Origin: Oscillospiraceae bacterium
Lineage (GTDB): Bacteria > Bacillota > Clostridia > Oscillospirales > Oscillospiraceae
Direction of reading: 5' to 3'
Length of the DNA: 39,830 bases
Assembly: GCA_017506735.1 (NCBI GenBank)
Contig: JAFVMW010000080.1
Location: forward strand, 1-39,830
Under the pieces are notes generated by a model that did not search any database, had not been told where the DNA came from, and worked only from the letters and a program-made list of their open reading frames with translations. Below, piece after piece: positions 15,740 to 26,960 of this stretch. Within the stretch, counting starts at the first letter, position 1; each line of letters opens with the position of its first letter. A program made the translations under genes and the position numbers.

Positions 15740-15916
15740 TTATTCCTCCTTGTCCATCCGGCAGAGGATGACCTGAAACACGGAGGCCGCCGCACTGCCC
15801 AGCAGGCCCAGTCCAACAAAATACAGCACCAGTGCCCACAGGCTGCCCGAAAGCAGCAGCAGCGTTCCTGCCAGCAGGCACAAGCCGCCCAAAAGGGTCA
15901 CGCGACCTTGCTTCAT
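15740..15916 (-). CDS. Small membrane protein coupled to gyrA
   Basis: 58 residues, [17 protein letters not shown] to the end QVILCRMDKEE. Two hydrophobic helices (LLGGLCLLAGTLLLLSG and LWALVLYFVGLGLLG) form a short hairpin. Its ATG overlaps the gyrA stop as TGATG, so translation is coupled to gyrase. Its last codons carry the ribosome binding site (AAGGAGG) of the next gene. Not recognised; the coupling and the intact frame support it as real. Confidence 0.65.
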   Translation of the reverse strand: MKQGRVTLLGGLCLLAGTLLLLSGSLWALVLYFVGLGLLGSAAASVFQVILCRMDKEE

Positions 15917-18417
15917 CAGGCTTCCTCCTCTTCCACCTTGGCGATGCGCTCCACGCTCACCACCTGGTTGCCCTCCTCGATGCGCATGACGATGACGCCC
16001 TGGACATCGCGCTTATACACGTTGATGGAGGAAGCAGGGATGCGGATGATCACGCCGCCGTTTTCGATCAGCATGACATCGTCGTCCTCGCCCACCACAC
16101 GGCAGCCGGCAACGATGCCGGTCTTTTCGGTGATGTTGTAGTTCTTCAGACCCTTGCCGCCCCGCATCTGGGGGATCTTCTCCCCGTCGGGGCCGGTGCG
16201 CAGGTATTCACTCAGCTCCGTGCGCTTGCCGTAGCCCTTCTGGGTCACGGTCAGCAGGCACTTGCCCTCCTCTGCCTTCTCCGCGCCCACCACGTAGTCG
16301 TCCAGGCTCAGAGCGATGCCCCTCACGCCGGTGGCATCTCTGCCCATGGGACGGGCGTCGGTTTCGGCAAAGCAGATGCTCATGCCCTGGGCGGTGGCAA
16401 TGAGGATATTGTCAGAGCCATTGGTGCGGATCACGTTGATCAGGTGATCCCCCTCCTCCAGGGTCAGGGCACGGATGCCGCCCTTGCGGTTGGTTTTCAG
16501 AGCGATGAACTCCATGCGCTTGATGGTACCCTTCCGGGTGACCATCATCAGGTATTCATCCTCCCGGAACTCCCGGGTAGTAACCACGGCAGTAACCTGC
16601 TCCCCGGGCTCCAGGGGCAGGATGTTGACCATGGCGGTGCCTCTTGCGGTACGGCCGGCCTCGGGAATCTGGTAGCCCTTCCGGTGGTGGACTCTGCCGT
16701 TATCCGTGAAGAAGAGCATATGGTCATGGGTGGAGGCCACGAAGATATTCTTGACGAAGTCCTCCTCCTTCAGATTCTGGGCGCTGACACCTCTGCCGCC
16801 TCTACTCTGGGTGCGGTAGGTGTCCACGGGCATCCGCTTCACATAGCCCTGGTTGGACAGGGAGAATACGCACTGCTCCTCCTCAATGAGATCCTCAATG
16901 TCGATCTCGTCCTCCACATCCTGGATCTCGGTCCGGCGGTCATCGCCGAACTTGTCCCGGATGGCGATCAGCTCGTCTCTCAGCACGCCCTTGAGCTTCT
17001 CGGGGTTTTCAAGCAGAGAGATGAAATAGCAGATCCGCTCCTGAAGCTCGTCGAACTCTGCCTGGAGCTTTTCCCGGTCAAGGCCCTGGAGGGCCTTCAG
17101 CCGCATATCCAGAATGGCCTGGGCCTGGATCTCGTCCAGAGCGAACCGCTCCATCAGGGCTTCCTTGGCGTCGTCATAGCGGCTGCGGATGATGCGGATC
17201 ACTTCGTCAATGTTGTCCTGGGCGATGAGCAGGCCTTTCAGCAGATGGGCACGCTCCCGGGCCTTGCGCAGGTCGAACTCGGTGCGCCGGGTCAGCACGT
17301 CGATCTGGTGGGCCAGATACTCGTCGATGATCTGCCGCAGGGACAGGATTCTGGGCTGCTTCTGGTCATCCACCAGGGCCAGCATGATGATGCCGAAGGT
17401 GGACTGAAGGGCGGTCTGCTTGAACAGGTTGTTCAGCACCACCTGGGGGTTGGCGTCCTTCTTCAGCTCGATGACGATGCGCATACCGATCCGGTCAGAC
17501 TCGTCCCGGAGGTCAGAAATGCCGTCCAGCTTCTTGTCCCGGACCTGCTCGGCGATCTTGCGCACCAGCTCGGACTTGTTCACCTGGTAGGGCAGCTCGG
17601 TGACGATGATCCGCACCCGGTCCTTGCCGAATTCCTCAAATTCCGTTCTTGCCCGGACGATCATCTTGCCCCGGCCGGTGGCATAGGCGGCCCGGATGCC
17701 GGAGCGGCCCATGATGATGCCGCCGGTGGGGAAATCGGGGCCGGTGATGTGCTCCATCAGGTCGGCCATATCGGCCTCGGGATCATCCAGCACGCAGACG
17801 CAGGCGTTGATGACCTCGGTGAGATTGTGGGGGGGAATGTTGGTGGCCATGCCAACAGCGATGCCGTTGGTGCCGTTGACCAGCAGGTTCGGGAACCGGC
17901 TGGGCAGAACCCGGGGTTCTTTCTTGCTCTCGTCAAAGTTCGGGTCCCAGTTGACGGTATCCTTGTCGATGTCCCGGAGCATCTCGTTGGAGAGCTTGGA
18001 AAGACGGGCCTCGGTGTATCGGTAGGCAGCGGCAGGGTCGCCGTCCACGGAGCCGAAGTTACCCTGGCCGTCCACCAGCATATAGCGCATGGAGAAGTCC
18101 TGGGCCAGACGCACCATGGCATCATACACGGAAGCGTCGCCGTGGGGATGGTAGGAACCCAGCACCGCGCCCACGGTGGTTGCGGATTTTTTATACTTTT
18201 TGTCAGAGGTCAGGCCGTCCTCGTACATGGTGTACAGAATCCGGCGGTGGACGGGCTTCAGACCGTCACGAACGTCCGGCAGGGCACGGCCCACGATGAC
18301 GCTCATGGCGTACTCGATGTAGGATTTCTCCATCTCGTCCACCAGATTGCTCTCGGTGATGTGCTGATCCGGGAACAGAATGTCCTCGGGCTTGTAGTTA
18401 CGATTATGCTTTGCCAA
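15916..18417 (-). CDS. gyrA: DNA gyrase subunit A
   Basis: 833 residues. The catalytic Tyr lies in [11 protein letters not shown] near residue 124; the quinolone region reads [17 protein letters not shown]. The C-terminal beta-pinwheel carries the GyrA-box-like QSRGGRG near 560. GyrA breaks and rejoins DNA so that GyrB can drive negative supercoiling. It follows gyrB with a 14-base gap. The position equal to Ser83 in E. coli is Ala (GDA), as in mycobacteria, which may lower quinolone sensitivity. Confidence 0.98.
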   Translation of the reverse strand: MAKHNRNYKPEDILFPDQHITESNLVDEMEKSYIEYAMSVIVGRALPDVRDGLKPVHRRILYTMYEDGLTSDKKYKKSATTVGAVLGSYHPHGDASVYDAMVRLAQDFSMRYMLVDGQGNFGSVDGDPAAAYRYTEARLSKLSNEMLRDIDKDTVNWDPNFDESKKEPRVLPSRFPNLLVNGTNGIAVGMATNIPPHNLTEVINACVCVLDDPEADMADLMEHITGPDFPTGGIIMGRSGIRAAYATGRGKMIVRARTEFEEFGKDRVRIIVTELPYQVNKSELVRKIAEQVRDKKLDGISDLRDESDRIGMRIVIELKKDANPQVVLNNLFKQTALQSTFGIIMLALVDDQKQPRILSLRQIIDEYLAHQIDVLTRRTEFDLRKARERAHLLKGLLIAQDNIDEVIRIIRSRYDDAKEALMERFALDEIQAQAILDMRLKALQGLDREKLQAEFDELQERICYFISLLENPEKLKGVLRDELIAIRDKFGDDRRTEIQDVEDEIDIEDLIEEEQCVFSLSNQGYVKRMPVDTYRTQSRGGRGVSAQNLKEEDFVKNIFVASTHDHMLFFTDNGRVHHRKGYQIPEAGRTARGTAMVNILPLEPGEQVTAVVTTREFREDEYLMMVTRKGTIKRMEFIALKTNRKGGIRALTLEEGDHLINVIRTNGSDNILIATAQGMSICFAETDARPMGRDATGVRGIALSLDDYVVGAEKAEEGKCLLTVTQKGYGKRTELSEYLRTGPDGEKIPQMRGGKGLKNYNITEKTGIVAGCRVVGEDDDVMLIENGGVIIRIPASSINVYKRDVQGVIVMRIEEGNQVVSVERIAKVEEEEA

Positions 18418-18431
18418 TTTGCGTCACCTCC

Positions 18432-20369
<1,938 letters not shown>

Positions 20370-20392
20370 TCAATGATCAAAAAATCTCATTT

Positions 20393-20484
20393 GTAGGGGC
20401 TGGCGTCCCCGACGTCATGCCCTCCCCAAAGGGGAAGGCTTTGCCGCTTCCGCGGCACGGGGCGTCGGGGACGCCGCCCCCTAC
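20393..20484. repeat. GTAGGGG-type palindromic repeat, copy 2
   Basis: GTAGGGGCTGGCGTCC at one end, GACGCCGCCCCCTAC at the other, with CCCTCCCCAAAGGGGAAGG inside. Fills the recF-gyrB gap. Confidence 0.85.
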
Positions 20485-20495
20485 AATTCACGGTG

Positions 20496-21593
20496 TCAAA
20501 CAATTTTTCCCTTGCTGATCTGGATGGTCTGTCCAAGCTTTGTAAACCTTCCCGGCTCGCAGCAGGTGATGAACACCTGGCCCGAGGTGATCTGGTTCAG
20601 CACGAAATCCTGCCGTCCCGGATCAAGCTCCGACAGCACATCGTCCAGAAGCAAAACCGGCTCCTCCCCCAGCTCTCGTCTGGCAAGCTCCCGCTGGGCA
20701 AGCTTCAGAGAAATGGCGGCGGTCCGGGTCTGGCCCTGGGAGCCGTAGGTTTTCACGGACAGGCCGTTTAAGGTCACATCGAAATCGTCCTTGTGGGGGC
20801 CGGTCAGGCACTGGCCGGATTCCAGCTCCGCCCGGGCGTGGCTTTCCATGTGATTTTGCAGGTCTTCCGTCAGTTTTGCCACACTGGCGAAGGGATCCTC
20901 CACCGTGGAAACGGTGTGGTAGGCAAGCCGGAATTCCTCGGCACCGCCGGAAAACTGTCCGTGGTACACGGACGCCGCTTTTCCAAGGCCCTCATAGAAT
21001 CTGGCCCGGTAGGAGATCAGCAAAGCCCCCACCTGGCAAAGACGCAGGTTGTAATCCGGCAAAATTTCAAGGAGTGCAGGATGGTCGAACCGATCCTTCA
21101 GAATCCGGCTTTTCTGATCCAGCAGCCGGTTGTATTCCGCCAGGGCCGCGTCATAATTGGGCCGGAGCTGGCACAGGGCCGAATCTCCCAGCCGCCGCCG
21201 GGCAGATGCCCCGGCTTTCAGCACCATCAGATCCTCCGGGCAGAACAGCACGGTGTTGAGCACGCCGCTCAGCTCCCCGGCGGATTTCTTTTTCACCCCA
21301 TTGCGCCAGAGCTGCCGGGGCCTGCCGGGAAAAATCACCGAGCGCAGGGTCTGAATTCTGTCCTGGCTTTCCACCCTGGCGTTCAGATCGGCAAAATCCG
21401 AGCCGAACCGGATCAGCTCCCCGGATTTCTGAGTCCGCCAGCTTTTTCCGGAGCCAAGATATACGATGGCCTCCAGCAGATTGGTCTTGCCCTGGGCGTT
21501 GTCGCCCACAATCAGATTCACCCCCGGGGCCGCTTCAAAGGACAGCTCCTCATAATTCCGGAACCCGGAAAGGGATAATTCACACAGGCGCAT
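20496..21593 (-). CDS. recF: DNA replication and repair protein RecF
   Basis: 365 residues. SMC-like ABC ATPase: Walker A GDNAQGKTNLLEAI near residue 30, signature LSVKTYGSQGQ region, Walker B PVLLLDDVLSELD near 315. RecF helps load RecA at gapped DNA. Starts inside the yaaA gene (14-base overlap). Confidence 0.96.
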   Translation of the reverse strand: MRLCELSLSGFRNYEELSFEAAPGVNLIVGDNAQGKTNLLEAIVYLGSGKSWRTQKSGELIRFGSDFADLNARVESQDRIQTLRSVIFPGRPRQLWRNGVKKKSAGELSGVLNTVLFCPEDLMVLKAGASARRRLGDSALCQLRPNYDAALAEYNRLLDQKSRILKDRFDHPALLEILPDYNLRLCQVGALLISYRARFYEGLGKAASVYHGQFSGGAEEFRLAYHTVSTVEDPFASVAKLTEDLQNHMESHARAELESGQCLTGPHKDDFDVTLNGLSVKTYGSQGQTRTAAISLKLAQRELARRELGEEPVLLLDDVLSELDPGRQDFVLNQITSGQVFITCCEPGRFTKLGQTIQISKGKIV

Positions 21594-21837
21594 GAACGGT
21601 GATCAGATAGGTCTGGCCCATGAATTCAAACCGGTCGCCGGGATAGAGCTTCTTGCCCCGCATGGTGCAGACTTCGCCGTTGACCTTGGCTTCGCCCTCC
21701 TGGATCAGCATTTTTGCCTGGCCGCCGGTGGGCACCGCGTTTGCCAGCTTCAGCGCGGATTCCAGCTTGATGAATTCGGTGCCGATCATCACCGGAATCT
21801 CCGGGGACTCGCCACGCTTTTTCACAACAACTCGCAT
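21580..21837 (-). CDS. yaaA: S4 domain protein YaaA
   Basis: 85 residues with an S4 RNA-binding fold (FIKLESALKLANAVPTGGQAKMLIQEGEAKVNGE). Small companion of dnaN and recF in Firmicutes; role in RNA binding unproven. Overlaps recF by 14 bases; AGGAG precedes the ATG. Confidence 0.93.
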   Translation of the reverse strand: MRVVVKKRGESPEIPVMIGTEFIKLESALKLANAVPTGGQAKMLIQEGEAKVNGEVCTMRGKKLYPGDRFEFMGQTYLITVHAPV

Positions 21838-21874
21838 ATTTTATCTCCTATTGTCAAACACAACGTATCCATTT

Positions 21875-21961
21875 GTAGGGGACGGCCTCCCGGACGTCCC
21901 GCTGCCGCGTAAGCGGCAATCCGTAATTGCCGAACGGGGCGTCGAGGACGCCGCCCCCTAC
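21875..21961. repeat. GTAGGGG-type palindromic repeat, copy 3
   Basis: GTAGGGGACGGCCTCC to GACGCCGCCCCCTAC, with inner GCCGCGTAAGCGGC. Between dnaN and yaaA. Confidence 0.88.
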
Positions 21962-21974
21962 AATATTTTTTCAA

Positions 21975-23081
21975 TCAGCCCTTCAGTCTGACGGGCAGCA
22001 CCATATAGGCAAAATCCTGCTTGTCATCCACAGGGGTCAGCACGATGGGGCTCAGACCGTTGGTCAGCTCCAGGCAGACCTCCTCACTGGGGACGGCCTT
22101 CAGGGCATCGGCCAGATATCTTACATTGAAGCCGATTTCCAGATCCTTGCCGTCGCCGGCGATGGCGCACTGATCCTCAGCCGCGCCGATGGTGGTGGAG
22201 GTCCGCAGCAGCAGCACCTGGTCAGAGAACACGCAGCGTACCGGGCTCTTGAATTTTTCGGAAACGATCAGACCCACACGCTCGATGGAGCTGGCCAGAT
22301 CGGATACATGGGCCACCAGCTTGATGGGGCAGCCGGTGGGAACCACCTTTTTCCAGTCCAGGAAATCACCGTCCAGCAGACGGCAGACCAGAGTGGCCGT
22401 GCCGATCTGGAACAGAATGTGCCGGGTGCCCAGGGTGAAGGAGGCGTTTTCCTCGGTGTCGGTGAGGATTTTTTCCACTTCCTTCAGGGCAGGGGCAGGA
22501 ACCACAAAGGCAAGGGTCCGGCCGGTGCTGATTTCGGGATGGAAGGTCCGCCGGGCCAGACGGAAGCCGTCCACAGCAATGGCGGAAATGGACTTGTCCT
22601 CTACCTCAAACCGCACGCCGGTGTGGATGGGCCGGGCCTGGTTCTCGGAAACAGAGAAAATGGTGCCGGAAATCAGATTCTTCAGAGCGTTCTGGGGAAT
22701 CTGCACGCCCCGGCCCTCGCCCACGTCGGGCAGCTCCGGATAATCGTCGGCGGATTCGGCGGCAATGTTGAAGGAAGCGAAGCCGGCCCGGATGGAAACC
22801 TTATAATTGTCGTCCACCACCACGGTAACGGGGCCCTCGGGGAGCCGGCGGACGATATCGCCGAAGAGCTTGGCAGGCAAAATGCATTCGCCGGGGTCAG
22901 CCACATCGGCAGGAATCTGATAGGTGATGGCGGTTTCCATGTTGTAGCCGGTGAGGCTCAGCCCCATGCCGGCCCGGCAGAGGATGCCCTCGATGACGGA
23001 AAGACTGGACTTCTGAGCCACAGTCCGGCTGGCAATGCTCAGTCCGGAAACCAGTACACTTTTTTCACAGGTGAAGCGCAT
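21975..23081 (-). CDS. dnaN: DNA polymerase III sliding clamp (beta)
   Basis: 368 residues from the ATG at 23081, where AAGGAG lies seven bases upstream; an open frame further upstream runs through the origin. Three clamp folds: MRFTCEKSVLVSGLSIASRTV, then DVGEGRGVQIPQNALKNLISGT with FRLARRTF, and the C-terminal VLPVRLKG (usually LPVRL). It forms the ring that tethers the polymerase. Confidence 0.97.
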   Translation of the reverse strand: MRFTCEKSVLVSGLSIASRTVAQKSSLSVIEGILCRAGMGLSLTGYNMETAITYQIPADVADPGECILPAKLFGDIVRRLPEGPVTVVVDDNYKVSIRAGFASFNIAAESADDYPELPDVGEGRGVQIPQNALKNLISGTIFSVSENQARPIHTGVRFEVEDKSISAIAVDGFRLARRTFHPEISTGRTLAFVVPAPALKEVEKILTDTEENASFTLGTRHILFQIGTATLVCRLLDGDFLDWKKVVPTGCPIKLVAHVSDLASSIERVGLIVSEKFKSPVRCVFSDQVLLLRTSTTIGAAEDQCAIAGDGKDLEIGFNVRYLADALKAVPSEEVCLELTNGLSPIVLTPVDDKQDFAYMVLPVRLKG

Positions 23082-23089
23082 GAGCAAAC

Positions 23090-23330
23090 TCCTTCTTTGT
23101 AAAAGATAAAGAAAATATATAAACAGAAAGAATAAGGGTAGTAGTAGCAGCAGTAGGGACAACTTATGTGGATAACTCCCAAAAGCCCTGCTGTCCCAAC
23201 GGTTTTTTCTCCACAGCCCCTGCTGTGGAAATCCAAAACTTATCCACAGGTTGGTGACGAAGCTGTGTGCAGAAAATTTGTCCACAGATTCCATCCCGTG
23301 GATTCCACAGCAGCCTGTGGATAAATTTCA
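23090..23330. other. Chromosomal replication origin oriC
   Basis: Between dnaA and dnaN. Perfect DnaA boxes TTATCCACA or its complement at 23167-23175, 23240-23248 and 23316-23324, plus TTGTCCACA at 23278-23286 and weaker ones. Read from dnaA to dnaN the order is boxes, a short GC-containing gap, a DnaA-trio (plus strand 23139-23156: TAGTAGTAGCAGCAGTAG) and an AT-rich stretch (23098-23135, with AAAATATATAAACAG). This is the basal unwinding system as in Bacillus subtilis. The origin has only the dnaA-dnaN half; no cluster is seen upstream of dnaA. Confidence 0.92.
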
Positions 23331-23360
23331 GGGCAAAATCAACCCTTGGTGGGAGCGTAA

Positions 23361-23468
23361 AGTTGAAAATTGAAAGTGAAAAGTGAAGGTGTCCCTTCGG
23401 GACAATTCTGAAATGATATGCGGAGCAAATGCAATCAATTTCAACTGTCCACTTTACACTTTCAACTT
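23361..23468. repeat. GTTGAAAATTGAAAGT inverted repeat, copy 2
   Basis: AAGTTGAAAATTGAAAGTG at one end and CACTTTACACTTTCAACTT at the other. Same ends as 2893-3003. Lies between the DnaA boxes and the dnaA stop codon. Confidence 0.7.
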
Positions 23469-23487
23469 GACGCAGGCAATGCCTGCG

Positions 23488-24801
23488 TCAAAGGCAGGAA
23501 TTGATATTTGCGGTAATATCCCGGATGTTGTCCTGGAGGGTGGTATTGCCGCTCTTCAGGGCGGTTTCCACCTTGCGGATGGAGTGGATGACCGTCGTGT
23601 GGTCCCGGGCGAATTCCCGGCCGATGTCCGGCAGGCTCAGATTGGTGAGCTGACGGATCAGATACATGGCAAGCTGCCGGGCCTCGGCGGTGCCCTTGTT
23701 CTTCTTGCTGCCGCGCAGAACGATTTCGTCGATGGAGTAGAACTTGCAGACCTGGCTGATGATCAGACTGGGGGTGGGCAGGGCGTTGCCCTCGGCCTTG
23801 AACATATCGCTGATGGCACGCTGAACATTGGGCAGATCCAGGGGCATCTGGGAAAGATTGTGGTAGGCCATGATCTTCTTCACGGTGCCCTCAATCTGCC
23901 GGACGTTGTTGGTGATGTTGATGGCGATGTAGTTGCACACCTCGTTGTCAAGATCCAGGGAAAGGGACCGGGCCTTGTTCTTGATGATGGCCATTCTGGT
24001 CTCATAATCCGGGGGCTGAATGTCGGCAAGCAGGCCCCACTCGAACCGGGACTTCAGCCGGTCCTCCAGGGTGGACATATCGCTGGGCCTCCGGTCGGAG
24101 GTCATGACGATCTGCTTTCCGGATTCGTAAAGCTTGTTGAAGGTATGGAAGAATTCCTCCTGGGTGGATTCCTTGCCGGCGATGAACTGAACGTCGTCGA
24201 TGAGGAACAGGTCAGATTCCCGGTATTTGGTGCGGAATTCGGCGTTTCGGCCGTTTCTCAGGGCTTCGATCAGCTCAATGGTGAACTGGTCGCCCTTGAT
24301 GTAGACGATTTTCGCGTCGGGATTGTCCCGGCGGATGTCGTTGGCGATGGCGTAGAGCAGATGGGTCTTGCCCACGCCGGGAGGGCCGTAGATGAACAGG
24401 GGGTTGTAGACCGTGCCGGGGTTGTTGCTGACGGCGATGGCCGCGGAATGGGCGAACCGGTTGGAGGGGCCGACCACGAAGTTTTCAAAGGAAAACTGGG
24501 GGGCAAAGTCCATTTTGGTGTTGCTCTTGCCTCTGGAGCGGTAGTTTTTCAGCTCTTCCTCGTCAAAAACGATGAGCTTGGCGTTGGAGTTGAAGATTTC
24601 CTTCAGCGCGTTCTGGATGTAGTCCGTGCAGCGCTTGCGGATGATGTCCCGGCGGAAGTCGGAGGGGGAGTAGATGATCAGATTTTCATCGTTGAGCTCC
24701 ACCACCTCGGCGTCATCGAACCAGCTGGAGATGGTCACGGCGCCAAGCTGATCCTCCAGGTGGATCAGCACCTTTGCCCAGACATAGGCGGAAGAATACA
24801 T
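23488..24801 (-). CDS. dnaA: Chromosomal replication initiator DnaA
   Basis: 437 residues. Domain I at the N-terminus (VTISSWFDDAEVVEL), a short linker, then the AAA+ domain from about 105: Walker A GPPGVGKTHLL, Walker B LFLIDDVQFI, sensor MTSDRRPSDM. Domain IV ends with the DnaA-box reader FARDHTTVIHSIRKVE. It opens the origin and loads helicase. Preceded by AAAGGAG. Confidence 0.98.
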   Translation of the reverse strand: MYSSAYVWAKVLIHLEDQLGAVTISSWFDDAEVVELNDENLIIYSPSDFRRDIIRKRCTDYIQNALKEIFNSNAKLIVFDEEELKNYRSRGKSNTKMDFAPQFSFENFVVGPSNRFAHSAAIAVSNNPGTVYNPLFIYGPPGVGKTHLLYAIANDIRRDNPDAKIVYIKGDQFTIELIEALRNGRNAEFRTKYRESDLFLIDDVQFIAGKESTQEEFFHTFNKLYESGKQIVMTSDRRPSDMSTLEDRLKSRFEWGLLADIQPPDYETRMAIIKNKARSLSLDLDNEVCNYIAINITNNVRQIEGTVKKIMAYHNLSQMPLDLPNVQRAISDMFKAEGNALPTPSLIISQVCKFYSIDEIVLRGSKKNKGTAEARQLAMYLIRQLTNLSLPDIGREFARDHTTVIHSIRKVETALKSGNTTLQDNIRDITANINSCL

Positions 24802-25266
24802 ACGAAGCGGCTCCTTTCATATCTGTCTGTATTGCATCGGGCATGGAAAGCCCGAAAAACGGGCATAAAAATACACAATAAGTTTAACACAATTGAGGAT
24901 AAAAAACAAGAGTATTTTGACAGATACTATTTAATAAAAACAAGGCCCAAAAAATCCAACAAATTGTGCATCTCACGCCAGCGGAAAGACGGAGGGGTGA
25001 ATTTGATTTAATTGGGCTGCTGGATATTCCTCTGTAGGGCGGAGGCACGCCTCCGCCGACCTTGTTACGGTTTCCATAATGGACGGATAACTGCAGATAC
25101 CAACCGCCTTGTCATAAAACCGACCCTGCTGCAAGGCGAACGGCGGCCGGAAAGGGCATGTAGGGGACGGGTTTCCCGTCCCCTGCGAAGCAAGACAGCT
25201 CGATAAACTCCGATGAACAATGCACTATGTCACCGGGGACTCCTGCAATCTCCCGGGAAAAACAGA

Positions 25267-25300
25267 AAAACCGGAGCGGCCTTTGCCGCTCCGGTTCTGG
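25267..25300 (-). terminator. Terminator hairpin before dnaA
   Basis: CCGGAGCGGC pairs with GCCGCTCCGG; minus-strand tail TTTTTCTGTTTTT. It would insulate dnaA from leftward transcription. Confidence 0.7.
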
Positions 25301-25304
25301 GGAA

Positions 25305-25320
25305 TGTTCCACGTGAAACA
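25305..25320. promoter_or_regulatory. parS centromere site
   Basis: TGTTCCACGTGAAACA fits the consensus TGTTNCACGTGAAACA at all 16 positions, about 2 kb from oriC. Bound by ParB for origin segregation; the matching parB is not in this window unless the noc-like gene does it. Confidence 0.92.
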
Positions 25321-25597
25321 TGGTTTTTTCGGGAGAACGCTCTGCTTCTCCGGGAGAATATGGACGCTGGCCACCCGGACCCGTTGTCCGCCAGGGGGGC
25401 CGCTGACATAGCTGCCCCGGAAAAATTCCCCGGCAGACAGGCCAGGATCAGCAGAACGCTGCCGTGACAGGCTTCAGCTTTCCTTCTTTGCTTTCAGGAG
25501 GATCAGTACGCAGAAAGCATATCAAAAAAACCGGTGGGCAAACTGAACCGCCCCTTGTCAAGTAGACCAGAGAAATAATAAAAAATATATACACTAA

Positions 25598-25632
25598 GCA
25601 TGCTCGTAGATTTTCGAATCTGCGAGCATACT
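25598..25632 (-). terminator. Hairpin after the IS passenger gene
   Basis: ATGCTCGTAGATT pairs with AATCTGCGAGCAT around a TTCG loop, four bases after the stop; the T-run on the minus strand is weak and lies further on. Confidence 0.6.
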
Positions 25633-25635
25633 TTG

Positions 25636-25962
25636 TTAGAACGGCAGTTCTTCGGCAGGATCCGTGTGTCCACTGAGTCTGACCAGGATCATCGGTTCGC
25701 TCGGAGCCGTGTCGTAAGCATATGTACATTCTTTCATAGCTGCTTCATCTTCCACAATGCGCAGTGCATGGATAAAATCCAATGGGCAACCATCTTCATT
25801 GCAAAGATACCAACCGTTGTCATAAGGACTGTGACCGGCCAGGACCCATTGGCGCAGCTCTCTGCGTTCCTCAATACACATATCTGTTGCTTTCTCATAA
25901 TCCTGAAGCTGAGCCGACAAAATGTTCCTTAATTCAGCAGAAATGTTTCTATGAAATCGCAT
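25636..25962 (-). CDS. Hypothetical protein inside the IS element
   Basis: 108 residues, not recognised. No membrane segment. MRFHRNISAELRNILSAQLQDYEKATDMCI, then CNEDGCPLDFIHALRIVEDEAAMKECTY. ATG at 25962 with GAGGAG upstream. It follows orfB on the same strand within the apparent IS ends, so it is either IS cargo or a gene the IS landed next to. Confidence 0.55.
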   Translation of the reverse strand: MRFHRNISAELRNILSAQLQDYEKATDMCIEERRELRQWVLAGHSPYDNGWYLCNEDGCPLDFIHALRIVEDEAAMKECTYAYDTAPSEPMILVRLSGHTDPAEELPF

Positions 25963-25988
25963 AATTGATACTCCTCTCATTAGCTGGT

Positions 25989-26960
25989 TTATGCTGCATA
26001 GCGGGCTTTGTACTTCTGGATTCGCTTATTGACGGGAATTGGATACTGCGTCGGTGTTCCGGCATTCAGAGCTTCGGCACGAACCTCTGCTGGGGTCTTA
26101 CCGCCAAAGCGACTCTGTATCCGCTCTGTTGTGTAGAAATTCATATAGTCCGCTATGGCATTGCAAAGAGAAGCTTCGTCTGTAAACGTATTCAGATAAT
26201 ACATTTCACTCTTTACGATGCCCCAGAAGTTCTCTGTAGGTCCGTTATCAATACAACGACCTACTCTAGACATGGATTGCACCATTTCCTGCTTTTGCAG
26301 CTTGCTCTGGAATACTTTGCTGGTGTACTGAAAACCTCTGTCACTATGGAAAATGGGCTTTGCATCCGGATTATTACGGATTGCATCTTCAAAGGTATCC
26401 AGTACCAGCTTGTTATCATTTCTTTTGCTGAGAACCCATGCCACCGGAGATAAATCATACAGATCAAGAATGGCGCTCAGATATATTTTGTGAACAACAG
26501 GTCCATCGTACCACTTGAATTCCGTTACATCGGTAGCCCACTTCTCATTGGGAGCCTTTGCATAGAAATCCCGGTTCAGAATGTTTTCTGCAGTGGTTTC
26601 CGGAGTAGAAAGTTGATATTTCTTTCGTTTCCTCCGGATAACAGAATGGATATCCAACACCTTCATAATTCGGTGAACACGGTTTTTGCTGTAATGCTTA
26701 CTGTTGAATCTGTTTATGTATAATGTCATACGACGGTAGCCCAGAATGTGATTAAATCTGTCATCATATTCCTGAATTAGCTGGGACAGCAGAATGTTTT
26801 CCTGTTCTGCGGCAGGAATATCACGATGTAGCCATTTGTAATAAGCTGCCTTGGTTACACCTAACTGCTGACACATCCAGCGGATGCCCCAGCCTTCTTC
26901 TGCGTGGTAGTACTGAATTGTCCTGTACTTTGATTCAAAGCGTACCTTGCCAAGCCTCAC
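25989..26960 (-). CDS. IS3-family transposase orfB (DDE integrase)
   Basis: 323 residues. HTH_21 near the start (YYHAEEGWGIRWMCQQLGVTKAAYYKW), then the rve core: ATDVTEFKW (first Asp), HSDRGFQYTS (second Asp), GPTENFWGIVKSEM (Glu), the DDE triad of the IS150 branch. The frame starts at a GTG that overlaps the orfA stop. A run of seven A in orfA (plus 26981-26987) allows a -1 shift to make an OrfAB fusion. Confidence 0.93.
   Translation of the reverse strand: MRLGKVRFESKYRTIQYYHAEEGWGIRWMCQQLGVTKAAYYKWLHRDIPAAEQENILLSQLIQEYDDRFNHILGYRRMTLYINRFNSKHYSKNRVHRIMKVLDIHSVIRRKRKKYQLSTPETTAENILNRDFYAKAPNEKWATDVTEFKWYDGPVVHKIYLSAILDLYDLSPVAWVLSKRNDNKLVLDTFEDAIRNNPDAKPIFHSDRGFQYTSKVFQSKLQKQEMVQSMSRVGRCIDNGPTENFWGIVKSEMYYLNTFTDEASLCNAIADYMNFYTTERIQSRFGGKTPAEVRAEALNAGTPTQYPIPVNKRIQKYKARYAA

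Larger units (their letters stand above)
24802..25543. other. Region upstream of dnaA, no gene
   Basis: Contains a plausible dnaA promoter (minus strand TTGTTT-17-TAAACT near 24887-24915), repeat pieces at 25034-25058 and 25160-25185, a terminator-like hairpin (25271-25300) and a parS site. No rpmH is found where it usually lies in Firmicutes. No open frame has a good start or any known motif. Confidence 0.6.

Noticed and set aside
25448-25729. 93-residue minus-strand frame before the IS passenger gene
   Set aside because: Overlaps the end of the passenger gene and the IS left end, no ribosome binding site, no recognisable motif.
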